A stretch of 11,935 nt of DNA. It comes from Thioalkalivibrio sp. GTDB taxonomy: Bacteria > Pseudomonadota > Gammaproteobacteria > Ectothiorhodospirales > Ectothiorhodospiraceae. Location of the stretch: positions 1 to 11,935 of the forward strand of contig SKOF01000541.1 in assembly GCA_007120155.1 (NCBI GenBank). Reading direction: 5' to 3'. The position numbers and the translations under genes are program-made. The notes under the pieces are model-generated. The model had not been told where the DNA came from, did no database searches, and worked only from the letters and a program-made list of their open reading frames with translations. How positions within the stretch are numbered: position 1 is the first letter of the stretch; each line of letters begins with the position of its first letter. This document shows, piece after piece, positions 1-6,413 of the stretch.

Positions 1-2
1 AC

Positions 3-227
3 GGACTGGTGCGCAGCTACGAATTTCGCGCCCCGGCGCGTTTCACGCTGCTCACTGAGCGCCGGCGCCGCGCCCCCTGGGGTCTGCACGGCGGCGCCCC
101 CGGCGCCCCCGGCATCAACCGTCTCAACGACGGGATCCTGCCGCCGAAGGTGAGTATGGATGTCCGCCCGGGCGACGTGCTCACCGTCGAGACCCCGGGC
201 GGAGGCGGGTGTGGAGCCGCCTCCTGA
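3..227 (+). CDS. Hydantoinase B/oxoprolinase family protein, C-terminal fragment
   Basis: Only the last 74 or so residues are in the window; the gene begins upstream. The frame is open from the left edge and stops with TGA at 225-227. The visible tail has the family's usual ending: an Arg-rich stretch, then W-G-L-x-GG-x-PG-x-PG with the following Asn, a short segment ending in LPPK, a GD-x-L strand (residues PGDVLTVETP) and a closing TPGGGGCG glycine cluster. This matches the C-terminus of HyuB and of the B half of 5-oxoprolinase, enzymes that hydrolyse cyclic amides (hydantoins or 5-oxoproline) with ATP and usually work with a HyuA-type subunit. The substrate cannot be told from the tail. 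A repeat element starts six bases after the stop codon. Confidence 0.85.
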   Translation, partial: GLVRSYEFRAPARFTLLTERRRRAPWGLHGGAPGAPGINRLNDGILPPKVSMDVRPGDVLTVETPGGGGCGAAS

Positions 228-232
228 AGGGC

Positions 233-440
233 GAAGTGTGAATTTGGAAGTGAGAACGAAAACCTGAACGGCCGAAACGGGAACGGACCACGCGCTCCTC
301 GCCGGGTCTTGTTAGAATGTTCTTTCATGTGCATGTGGCGGGAATCGCAGTGCCCGGCGCCGGCATCTCGTTTCCCACTTCCCAATTCCCAATTCCCACT
401 TCGCACTTCCTTGCCACTTGCCACTTGAGACTTGCCACTG
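233..440. repeat. Intergenic inverted-repeat element, copy A (split arms)
   Basis: A purine-rich left arm (233-257, units GAAGTG, GAATTTGGAAGTG) is followed by the core CCTGAACGGCC (263-273), about 95 bases of unrelated sequence, and a long pyrimidine-rich right arm (371-440). The right arm is built of CCCACTT, CCCAATT and GCCACTT units. The arms are imperfect reverse complements of one another. Copies B (4447-4521) and C (6284-6413) have the same design with a closely similar core. The insert between arms holds a TAGAAT hexamer (313-318) that could be a -10 box, but I see no good -35 at proper spacing. The right arm ends five bases before the start codon of the amidotransferase gene, so it makes up that gene's leader. 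Confidence 0.75.
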
Positions 441-445
441 CCTTT

Positions 446-2221
446 ATGTGCGGCATCTGCGGTGAACTGAATTTCAACGATGCGCCCCCGGATCTGGCGT
501 CCCTGCGACGCATGCTGGACCGGCTGGAGCGGCGCGGACCCGATCATGAGGGTACCTGGAGCGACGGCCCGCTGGCGTTCGGTCATCGGCGTCTGTCCAT
601 CCTGGACCTCTCGGAACGTGCCCACCAGCCCATGCTGGATCCCGCGCTGGGACTCGCCGTGGTGTTCAACGGCACGATCTACAATTTCCGGGAACTGCGT
701 GCCGCGCTCGAGGGGCGCGGCCACCGGTTCTTCTCCACCGGTGATACCGAGGTCATTCTCAAGGCCTACGCCGAATGGGGCGCCGATTGTGTGCGCCGGT
801 TCAAGGGCATGTTCGCCTTTGCCGTGTGGGATTTGCGCAACCGGCGCCTGTTTCTGGCCCGGGATCGCATGGGCATCAAGCCCCTGTACTTCAGCCAGGA
901 TGCGAATCGTTTCCGGTTCGCCTCCAACTCGCAGGCCCTGCTGCAGGCGGGGGGCGTGGATACGTCCATCGATCCGGTGGCGCTGCATCATCATTTCACC
1001 CTGCACGCTGTGGTGCCCGCCCCCCGCACCCTGTTCCGCGGCGTGCGCAAGCTGCCGCCGGCACACACGCTGACGGTGGAGGCGGACGGCCGTACCCGGC
1101 TCGATCGATACTGGCAGCTCGATGCCTCGCGACCCGACGGGCCACGCAGCGAGGCGGAGTGGATCGAGGCGGTGCACGAGAGCCTGCGCCGGGCGGTGGA
1201 GCGCCGCCTGCAGATCGCCGATGTCCCCGTGGGTGTGCTGCTCTCGGGGGGGCTGGACTCGAGCCTGCTGGTGGCCCTGCTTGCGGAATGCGGTGTGCGG
1301 GGCCTGAAGACCTTTACGGTGGGTTTCGAGGATCAGCCCGAGGAGAAGGGCAGCGAGTTCGAGTATTCCGATCCGGTGGCCGCGCGATACGACACCGAGC
1401 ATTTCCGCTTTCACGTGCCCAATGCGGAAGTGCTCACCCGCCTGCCGGAGGCTGTGGATCACATGGCCGAGCCCATGGTGGGTCAGGACGCCGTGGCCTT
1501 CTACCTGCTGGCGGAGCAGGTGTCGAAGCACGTCAAGGTGGTGCAGTCCGGGCAGGGGGCGGACGAGGTATTTGGCGGCTATTTCTGGTATCCGCGCATG
1601 GCGCAGGAGTCCGAAGGAAGCCGCGTGGACCGCTTCCGGCGTCATTACTTCGACCGGGACCACGACGAATATGCACGCATGATCGACCCCGGCCTGGTGG
1701 ACGGTGATCACACGGCCGCTCTCATCGCGCAACTGCTGGACGCACCCGGCGCGGACAGCTTCATCGATGCGGTGCTGCGCCTGGATGTGACCACCCTCAT
1801 CGTCGATGATCCCGTCAAACGCGTGGACAACATGACCATGGCCTGGGGCCTGGAAGCCAGGGTGCCGTTCCTGGACCAGGAACTGGTGGAACTGGCCGCG
1901 GCCATGCCGCCGGATCTGAAACTGCGTGACGGCGGCAAGTACGCCCTGCGGCAGATCGCCCGGGGCCGTCTCCCGGACGCGGTGATCGACCGGCCCAAGG
2001 GCTATTTCCCGGTGCCGGCGCTGAAGTACGTGCGCGGTGAGTTCCTGGATTTCATGCGGGATATCCTGGACTCCCGGGCCTGCCGGGAACGGGGGCTGTA
2101 TCAGCGAGGCTACGTGGAAACCCTGCTCTCGAGCCCCGAATCCCACCTCACCCGCATTCAGGGCAGCAAGCTCTGGCATCTGGCCCTGCTGGAGTTCTGG
2201 CTGCAACGCAATCTGGACTGA
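446..2221 (+). CDS. asnO: Asparagine synthase-like amidotransferase, N-acetylglutaminylglutamine amidotransferase type
   Basis: This 591-residue class II glutamine amidotransferase likely amidates N-acetylglutaminylglutamine to NAGGN, a compatible solute made under osmotic stress. The start at 446 is fixed by the chemistry: MCGICGE puts Cys2 at the N-terminus after Met removal, as the glutaminase nucleophile. An upstream in-frame ATG at 317 would only translate repeat DNA. The glutaminase domain (about 1-200) shows RGPD, HRRLSILDL, VFNGTIYNF and GDTE. The synthetase domain has the ATP pyrophosphatase loop SGGLDSS at 267-273. The segments VVQSGQGADEVFGGY, VDDPVKRVDNMTMAWGLEAR and DRPKGYFPVPALKY resemble the NAGGN branch rather than AsnB as I remember them; this subfamily call is from memory. 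The partner synthetase (Ngg, GNAT plus ATP-grasp) and M42 peptidase that usually accompany it are not downstream. No Shine-Dalgarno sequence is visible before the start. A plain asparagine synthetase is the main alternative. Confidence 0.8.
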   Translation: MCGICGELNFNDAPPDLASLRRMLDRLERRGPDHEGTWSDGPLAFGHRRLSILDLSERAHQPMLDPALGLAVVFNGTIYNFRELRAALEGRGHRFFSTGDTEVILKAYAEWGADCVRRFKGMFAFAVWDLRNRRLFLARDRMGIKPLYFSQDANRFRFASNSQALLQAGGVDTSIDPVALHHHFTLHAVVPAPRTLFRGVRKLPPAHTLTVEADGRTRLDRYWQLDASRPDGPRSEAEWIEAVHESLRRAVERRLQIADVPVGVLLSGGLDSSLLVALLAECGVRGLKTFTVGFEDQPEEKGSEFEYSDPVAARYDTEHFRFHVPNAEVLTRLPEAVDHMAEPMVGQDAVAFYLLAEQVSKHVKVVQSGQGADEVFGGYFWYPRMAQESEGSRVDRFRRHYFDRDHDEYARMIDPGLVDGDHTAALIAQLLDAPGADSFIDAVLRLDVTTLIVDDPVKRVDNMTMAWGLEARVPFLDQELVELAAAMPPDLKLRDGGKYALRQIARGRLPDAVIDRPKGYFPVPALKYVRGEFLDFMRDILDSRACRERGLYQRGYVETLLSSPESHLTRIQGSKLWHLALLEFWLQRNLD

Positions 2222-2241
2222 CCGTTCACCCGGCTTTTTGC

Positions 2242-2259
2242 ACCGTCTGCATGGACGGT
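2242..2259 (+). terminator. Short stem-loop after asnO, weak terminator candidate
   Basis: A perfect 6-bp stem, ACCGTC and GACGGT, encloses the loop TGCATG 20 bases after the asnO stop codon. Only three T residues follow, so it is a poor intrinsic terminator. A competing pairing, CATGG with CCATG (2250-2254 and 2262-2266), overlaps it. The rest of the 143-base spacer to the next gene has a GATAATAAT run (2330-2338) that could serve as a -10 region, but no matching -35 was found. Confidence 0.3.
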
Positions 2260-2364
2260 TTCCATGTGCACATGTTCTTGTGTGAAGTTCTTAACATCCA
2301 TGCCCGCGGCGCGTGGTTAGAGTGTCACGGATAATAATCACGCGAACAGGGGAGCGGGAACCAC

Positions 2365-3927
2365 ATGACCCCGGAGTTGAGGCGCAGGCTTCGCCGTGCG
2401 CGGCCGTCCCTGGTCAGGGCGCGCATCCGGCGTGGATACCGTCGCACGATCGAGCGGTTTGTCACCCGATGGCCCCGAACGCACATGGGGGTGATCGTCG
2501 GCCTTTCGGCCCTGGGCTTCTTGTACCTGCTGAGTTTTCCGCTTGCCGCCCTGTTGCTGCTGACGGGTCTGCCCGCACGGGTGGCGGGCCTCGCCGGTCC
2601 CGTCGATTGGGTCATGCTGGCAGGCGTGGTGATGCTCATCGCGCTGCTGGGTCTGGTCAGTTGGCAGATTGCACGCCTGCGCTTCACGCTGCCCGGCGCG
2701 GAGGTGCTGGAGCCGGGTGAGGCCCCGGTGCTTTTCGACACTATCGACGAGTTGTGCCGGCTCTTCAGGACCGCGCCGGTGCACCGGATCGTGCTCTCCG
2801 AGCGCTTCGAGGTGGAGATGATCCGTACGCCGCGATTCGGCTATCCCTTCGCGTTCACCAATACGCTGATGGTCGGGTTGCCGGTCCTGCTGAGTCTGTC
2901 GCCGCAGCAGGCACGGGTGCTGATGGCCCGGCGCATCGGCCAGCTCGCCGCCCCGCACGGCGTGCCCGGCAGCTGGGTGTATGTGCTCGCGCGCGTGTGG
3001 CCCCGGTATCGGCGGGACGCGGCGTCGGCCCCGCGGCCACTGTCCTGGCTGCTCCGGGCGTTCTTTCCATGGTACGTGCCACTGCTGCGCCGCCTGTCCC
3101 GGCGTGCGGCCCGCCAGGCCGAACTGGATGCCGACGCCCGCCTTCTGACCGTCATCGACGACCAGGAGGTGGCGGAGGCCCTGGCCGCGGGCACCTTGCG
3201 GCAGCGCTATCTCGATGAGGTATTCTGGCCGCGATTGCAACCGGACCAGCCGGCGGCCCCGCAGCCCCGCAGTTTTCCTTATGCGCGCATGACCGCCGCG
3301 ATCCGGGCATTGGGTCCGCAGAAAGCGAGGCAGTGGCTCGACCGGGCCCTGTCGGAGGCCGATTCGGGACGCGGCGAGCTTCCGGGCCTGCGGGCCCGGC
3401 TGGATCACATCGGTCATGGCGTTGCGCCCGTGCCCGGACCCCTGGAGGAAGCCGCGGCAGGGCATTACCTGGAGGCCTCCCTCGCGGCCCGGGTCAGGCG
3501 CATGGACAGCCTGTGGTTTCGCGGCATCATGCCGGCCTGGAGAGAGCGCTACGAGCGCAGGCAGCGGTCGCTCAGGCACATCCGGGCGTTGGCCGAAAAG
3601 GCCAAGGGCGGCCGCCTGAGCGTGCAGGAGGCGCGCGGCTATGCAGTCCTGGCCGAACGCCTGTTGCCGGGCGCCCAGACATGCACCGTGTACCGGCAGC
3701 TGCTGACCATGGGGGTGCCCGACGCGGAGCTGAACCTGCGCATCGGCCGTTATCTTCTTGCCCGGGGCGACGAAAAGGGCGTTGTCGCCCTGGAGCGGGT
3801 GGCGGCTTACGACAGGACCTTTGCCCGGGCGGCGGCGCGGGTGCTGGCGCGCTTCTTCTCGGAACGCGGACAGCCGGAAGCCGCCAGCCGCTATCTCAAG
3901 GAGGCGCTGGCGGCCCAGGCCTCCTGA
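2365..3927 (+). CDS. Membrane-anchored M48-like protein with degenerate protease motif
   Basis: A 520-residue protein of unknown function. The N-terminus is very basic (residues 1-38), followed by two hydrophobic segments (about 42-70 and 81-99), so it is probably an inner-membrane protein. Residues about 110-290 resemble the M48 (HtpX/Oma1) peptidase domain: a strand before the active site (FTNTLMVGLPVLLSLSP) leads to VLMARRIGQLAAPHG, where active members have VLAHELGHL. The zinc motif HExGH is therefore RRIGQ at 189-193, losing both His ligands and the catalytic Glu. The downstream ligand motif ExxAD survives as ELDAD (253-257). Residues about 400-520 look helical with TPR-like spacing (RYLLARGDEKGVVALERVAAYD, then FFSERGQPEAASRYLKEAL). 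The ATG at 2365 is supported by AGGGGAG at 2348-2354. It is likely a pseudoprotease acting as a scaffold or adaptor. The M48 relation is by eye and not tested. Confidence 0.7.
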   Translation: MTPELRRRLRRARPSLVRARIRRGYRRTIERFVTRWPRTHMGVIVGLSALGFLYLLSFPLAALLLLTGLPARVAGLAGPVDWVMLAGVVMLIALLGLVSWQIARLRFTLPGAEVLEPGEAPVLFDTIDELCRLFRTAPVHRIVLSERFEVEMIRTPRFGYPFAFTNTLMVGLPVLLSLSPQQARVLMARRIGQLAAPHGVPGSWVYVLARVWPRYRRDAASAPRPLSWLLRAFFPWYVPLLRRLSRRAARQAELDADARLLTVIDDQEVAEALAAGTLRQRYLDEVFWPRLQPDQPAAPQPRSFPYARMTAAIRALGPQKARQWLDRALSEADSGRGELPGLRARLDHIGHGVAPVPGPLEEAAAGHYLEASLAARVRRMDSLWFRGIMPAWRERYERRQRSLRHIRALAEKAKGGRLSVQEARGYAVLAERLLPGAQTCTVYRQLLTMGVPDAELNLRIGRYLLARGDEKGVVALERVAAYDRTFARAAARVLARFFSERGQPEAASRYLKEALAAQAS

Positions 3928-4042
3928 TCGTCATCATGCCGCACACGGGACCTTGCACGCGCCGGGGACCGGAGACCTGCCGCGCGGTCCCGCGAGCTGC
4001 TCGTGGCGTGGCCGTCTTGCCAATGCCCCCTTTTGCAGGCCG

Positions 4043-4071
4043 TTTATTTGCCGGGGGGCGGGGTATAAACT
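4043..4071 (+). promoter_or_regulatory. AT-rich promoter candidate upstream of grxD
   Basis: In the otherwise GC-rich 186-base spacer before grxD, TATAAACT (4064-4071) resembles a -10 box. The best -35 partner, TTTATT (4043-4048), lies 17 bases before TAAACT (4066-4071) but matches the consensus poorly. The start codon follows 42 bases downstream. The left part of the spacer holds a possible stem of GGGACC (3947-3952) with GGTCCC (3986-3991), which may mark the end of the preceding transcript. No IscR or Fur site could be recognised with confidence. Confidence 0.3.
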
Positions 4072-4113
4072 AGGCAAACGAATACATTGAATTGATTTGC
4101 GAGGTCAGAAGAC

Positions 4114-4443
4114 GTGGAAGCGCTTGAACGCATCAAACAGCAGGTGGAAGGCCACCCGGTGGTCATCTTCATGAAAGGCACCCCCCAGTTCCCCATGTGC
4201 GGCTTCTCCAGCCGCGCGGTCGAGGCGCTCAAGCAGTGCGGGCAGGAGTTCGCTTACGTGAACGTGATCGCTGACCAGGAGATCATGCAGGCCCTGCCCC
4301 AGTACGCCAACTGGCCGACCTTCCCGCAGGTCTATATCGACGGCGAGCTGGTGGGCGGCTGTGACATCACCCTCGAGCTGGCCCAGAGCGGCGAGCTCAA
4401 GAAGATGGTGGATGAGGCGAGCGCCAAGCGCAAAAGCGCGTAA
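4114..4443 (+). CDS. grxD: Monothiol glutaredoxin, Grx4/GrxD family
   Basis: A 109-residue single-domain monothiol glutaredoxin. In this family two monomers bind a [2Fe-2S] cluster with glutathione and hand it on, often with a BolA partner, in iron-sulphur assembly and iron sensing. The active site is CGFS at residues 29-32, within the family signature KGTPQFPMCGFSSRAV. The other glutathione-binding elements are present: Lys21 before the active site, the WPTFPQVYIDGELVGGCD segment with its cis-Pro (TFP), and the GGCD motif. Length is normal for the family. The start is GTG at 4114, preceded by GAGG at 4101-4104; no better in-frame ATG precedes it. The gene converges on the GGDEF gene across a long hairpin. 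In Pseudomonas, as I recall, grxD lies near pyrC and rnt, so its presence here fits a conserved neighbourhood. Confidence 0.95.
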   Translation: MEALERIKQQVEGHPVVIFMKGTPQFPMCGFSSRAVEALKQCGQEFAYVNVIADQEIMQALPQYANWPTFPQVYIDGELVGGCDITLELAQSGELKKMVDEASAKRKSA

Positions 4444-4446
4444 TCG

Positions 4447-4521
4447 AAGTGGGAAGGGTGAATTGGGAAGTGGGAACTGAAAGGCTTTAACTTCGCACCT
4501 CCCAATTCACCCTTCCCACTT
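4447..4521. repeat. Intergenic inverted-repeat element, copy B (compact hairpin between convergent genes)
   Basis: The arms at 4447-4472 and 4496-4521 are 26 bases long and complementary at 25 of 26 positions. They contain GTGGGAAGGGTGAATTGGG on the top strand and its reverse complement on the right. Pairing continues imperfectly inward to a tip holding the core CTGAAAGGCT (4477-4486). The left arm starts three bases after the grxD stop codon. The right arm overlaps the TAA stop of the minus-strand GGDEF gene (4520-4522). The hairpin would form in transcripts from either side, so it could act as a two-way transcript end or 3' stabiliser, although no T-run follows it. It shares design and core with copies A and C. 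Confidence 0.85.
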
Positions 4522-5521
4522 ACCCAACGACCCTGTTCCTTCCCTCCGACTTGGCCCGGTAGAGGTTCTGGTCGGCCAGCCGGGTCATGGTCTGGATGGT
4601 CGGCATCTCCTCGCCATGCTGGTAACAGCATACGCCGATGGACGCGGTCACGGTGATGCCGCCTTCCGGGATGGGTATGGGTTCATCGCTGATGGTCTGT
4701 CGCACCCGTTCAAAGATCGCGGGATCGCATTTTTCCGACTTGTGGAAGTGGGCCACCAGGGCAAATTCCTCGCCGCCCATGCGCGCGACCATGTCCATGG
4801 GGCGAAGTGCAAGCCGCATGCGCCGGGCGATGAGGATGAGCACCTCGTCTCCCACGTCGTGTCCGTGGAGATCGTTGATGCGCTTGAAATGATCCAGGTC
4901 CAGGATGCCCAGGCACAATGCGCCTCCACGGCTGCAGGTCTCCATGATCGCCGCCTCCATGCGCTTGTCCATGGCGCGTCGGTTCGGCAGTCCGGTCAAG
5001 GGGTCCGTGGTGGACAGGAATTCCAGCTGGCGGTTGGTGGCGCTCAGTGCGGCTGAGGTTTCCAGCACCTTGTTCTGCAGGCGGGCGACCCTGCCCGCCG
5101 CAAACAGCCGGGCGGCCAGTTGTATCTGGTTGACCGGCTTGGTGAGATAATCGTCGACCCCGTGGCGGAAGGCTTCCATCATGGCCTCGTCGCCTTCCTT
5201 GCCGGTGAACAGGATGATCGCCGTGTAGTGGCTGCGCTGCTCGTCCTTCTGGCGGATTTCGGCGGTCAGTTCCAGACCGTTCATCTCCGGCATCACCCAG
5301 TCGGCCAGCACCACTTCCGCCCGTCGGTCGCTCATCATGACGAGGGCCTCTGACGCCGACGCGGCCATGCGCACGTCCGTGTAGCCAATGCGGTTGAGCG
5401 TGGTGCGCAGCACCGCGCGGCTGTATTGCATATCGTCGACGATGACGATGGCGAGATCTTCGACCATTCCCTGATCAACCCCGTCGCTAAGTGTTATCTG
5501 ATCAGCTCGCGGTGCCCGCAC
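4520..5521 (-). CDS. Response regulator with GGDEF diguanylate cyclase domain
   Basis: A 333-residue soluble two-domain regulator of the PleD/WspR class, predicted to make cyclic di-GMP when phosphorylated. The receiver domain (about 22-140) has the acidic pair D29-D30, phosphoacceptor D74 in LADWVMPEMNG, T106 and K128 in YLTKP. A helical linker (about 145-170) leads to the GGDEF domain with TDPLTGLPNRR (172-182), metal-site D208 in LDLDHFKRIND, and the active-site loop GGEEF at 249-253. RPMD at 240-243, five residues before the loop, fits the RxxD inhibitory site for product feedback. No histidine kinase is adjacent. The start is uncertain: the longest frame begins with GTG at 5521, whose nearest Shine-Dalgarno is 14 bases away. 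The receiver domain would fit as well from ATG at 5467 (residue 19, MVEDLAIVIVDD). It lies downstream of rnt on the same strand. Confidence 0.92.
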   Translation of the reverse strand: MRAPRADQITLSDGVDQGMVEDLAIVIVDDMQYSRAVLRTTLNRIGYTDVRMAASASEALVMMSDRRAEVVLADWVMPEMNGLELTAEIRQKDEQRSHYTAIILFTGKEGDEAMMEAFRHGVDDYLTKPVNQIQLAARLFAAGRVARLQNKVLETSAALSATNRQLEFLSTTDPLTGLPNRRAMDKRMEAAIMETCSRGGALCLGILDLDHFKRINDLHGHDVGDEVLILIARRMRLALRPMDMVARMGGEEFALVAHFHKSEKCDPAIFERVRQTISDEPIPIPEGGITVTASIGVCCYQHGEEMPTIQTMTRLADQNLYRAKSEGRNRVVG

Positions 5522-5540
5522 TGACCATGCACGTTCCTCC
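5502..5540 (-). promoter_or_regulatory. Strong ribosome-binding site with an 8-codon ORF overlapping the GGDEF gene start
   Basis: On the minus strand GGAGG (5540-5536) stands seven bases before ATG (5528-5526), ideal spacing. That ATG opens a frame of only eight codons (MVSAGTAS) ending in TGA at 5504-5502, out of frame with the GGDEF gene. The ORF overlaps the GTG start at 5521 and ends 34 bases before the alternative ATG at 5467. It may be a leader peptide coupling translation to the downstream start. It could also be a chance match, or the ribosome-binding site may serve the GTG at unusual spacing. Confidence 0.35.
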
Positions 5541-5610
5541 CCGGAGGAGATGCGGCACAGGTGCGATTCATGCCGGCGACCCGTTCTCCAAGCGACTTAT
5601 AACGTCCCGG

Positions 5611-6261
5611 TTATCCACTGTCCATGTGCGTATCGACGGACGGTTGAAGGATCGGCCCCCAGCGGTTGAGGACATGACAGAACAGGTCCGCGGTCTTCTC
5701 GGCGTCATAGACGGCGGAATGGGCCTCACTGCTGTTCCAGTTCATGCCGGCGGCCTGGACCGCCCGGGCCAGTACCGTCTGCCCGAAGGCCATGGCGGAA
5801 AGGGTCACGGTATCCAGGCTGCTGAAGGGGTGAAACGGGTTGCGTTTCAGTCCGGCGCGCTCGGCACCCTGATTGATGAAGGAGAGATCGAACCCGGCAT
5901 TGTGTCCCACCAGGATCGCCCGCTTGCAGGCGTTAAGCTTCATTTCCTCGCGGATGGCGCGGAACACCGTCGCCAGGGCGTCCTTCTCCGGGTGCGCGAT
6001 GCGCAGGGGATGGAAGGGATTGATGCCGTTCACCTCCAGGGACTTCGGGTCCATGTTGGCGCCCTCGAAGGGTTGCACGTGCCGGGCGACCGTATAGTGC
6101 CGGTACAGGCGGCCCTCGCTGTCCATGCGCAGCAGCACGGCGGCCACCTGCAGCAGGGCATCGGACTGCGGATTGAATCCGCCGGTTTCCACGTCCACCA
6201 CCACGGGGAGAAATCCCCGGAAGCGGTGACCCATGGGCTGGAAGTCGGGTTCGTTGGTCAT
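5611..6261 (-). CDS. rnt: Ribonuclease T
   Basis: A 216-residue DEDDh 3'-to-5' exoribonuclease that trims the 3' ends of tRNA, 5S and 23S rRNA and other small stable RNAs and takes part in tRNA end turnover. All catalytic residues are present: D23 and E25 in VVVDVETGGFN, D125 in VGHNAGFDLSFIN, H181 and D186 in EAHSAVYDAEKT. These positions coincide with those I recall for the E. coli enzyme, and the length is normal. Family segments PFEGANMDPKSLE and KRNPFHPFSSLDT are also seen. The start is ATG at 6261. The frame stays open upstream to 6363, but that extension only translates repeat copy C. No Shine-Dalgarno precedes the start. The gene lies 147 bases downstream of pyrC on the same strand, with the repeat between them; pyrC-rnt adjacency is familiar from Pseudomonas. 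Confidence 0.96.
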   Translation of the reverse strand: MTNEPDFQPMGHRFRGFLPVVVDVETGGFNPQSDALLQVAAVLLRMDSEGRLYRHYTVARHVQPFEGANMDPKSLEVNGINPFHPLRIAHPEKDALATVFRAIREEMKLNACKRAILVGHNAGFDLSFINQGAERAGLKRNPFHPFSSLDTVTLSAMAFGQTVLARAVQAAGMNWNSSEAHSAVYDAEKTADLFCHVLNRWGPILQPSVDTHMDSG

Positions 6262-6283
6262 GGGGCGGTAGGGTAATACAGGT

Positions 6284-6413
6284 GAAGTGAGAAGTGGGAG
6301 TTGGGAAGTGGGGAGTGGGAATTTGGAAGTGCGAATAAGGGCCTGAAAGGCTGACACCTCCATCCGCGGACACCCACCCCTCCCACTTCCAAATTCCCAC
6401 TTCGCACTTCACT
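6284..6413. repeat. Intergenic inverted-repeat element, copy C (between pyrC and rnt)
   Basis: A purine-rich left arm (about 6284-6334) and a pyrimidine-rich right arm (about 6370-6413) surround the core CCTGAAAGGCTG (6342-6353). The arms share an exact 18-base inverted match, AGTGGGAATTTGGAAGTG at 6314-6331 against its complement at 6384-6401, with looser pairing on both sides. The right arm runs into the end of pyrC: its TGA stop (6411-6409) falls inside the unit AAGTGAAGTGCG of the minus strand. The element fills nearly all of the pyrC-rnt spacer and would be transcribed as a large stem-loop if the two genes share a message. It belongs to the same family as copies A and B. Confidence 0.8.

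Noticed and set aside
371..440. Short repeated units upstream of asnO considered as a CRISPR array
   Set aside because: Units are only 6-14 bases, contiguous and irregular, with no spacers; they form one arm of an inverted-repeat element.
317..445. Upstream ATG start for asnO
   Set aside because: It would add 43 residues of translated repeat and bury Cys2, which must be N-terminal for glutaminase activity.
17..2206. Long minus-strand open frame opposite the hydantoinase tail and asnO
   Set aside because: It is antisense to two recognised genes, runs through the repeat element and resembles no known family.
2365..3927. Active M48 metalloprotease
   Set aside because: The HExxH position reads RRIGQ, so zinc binding and catalysis are not expected.
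6262..6363. Upstream start for RNase T
   Set aside because: The extra residues translate repeat copy C, and the 6261 start gives catalytic positions equal to those I recall for the E. coli enzyme.
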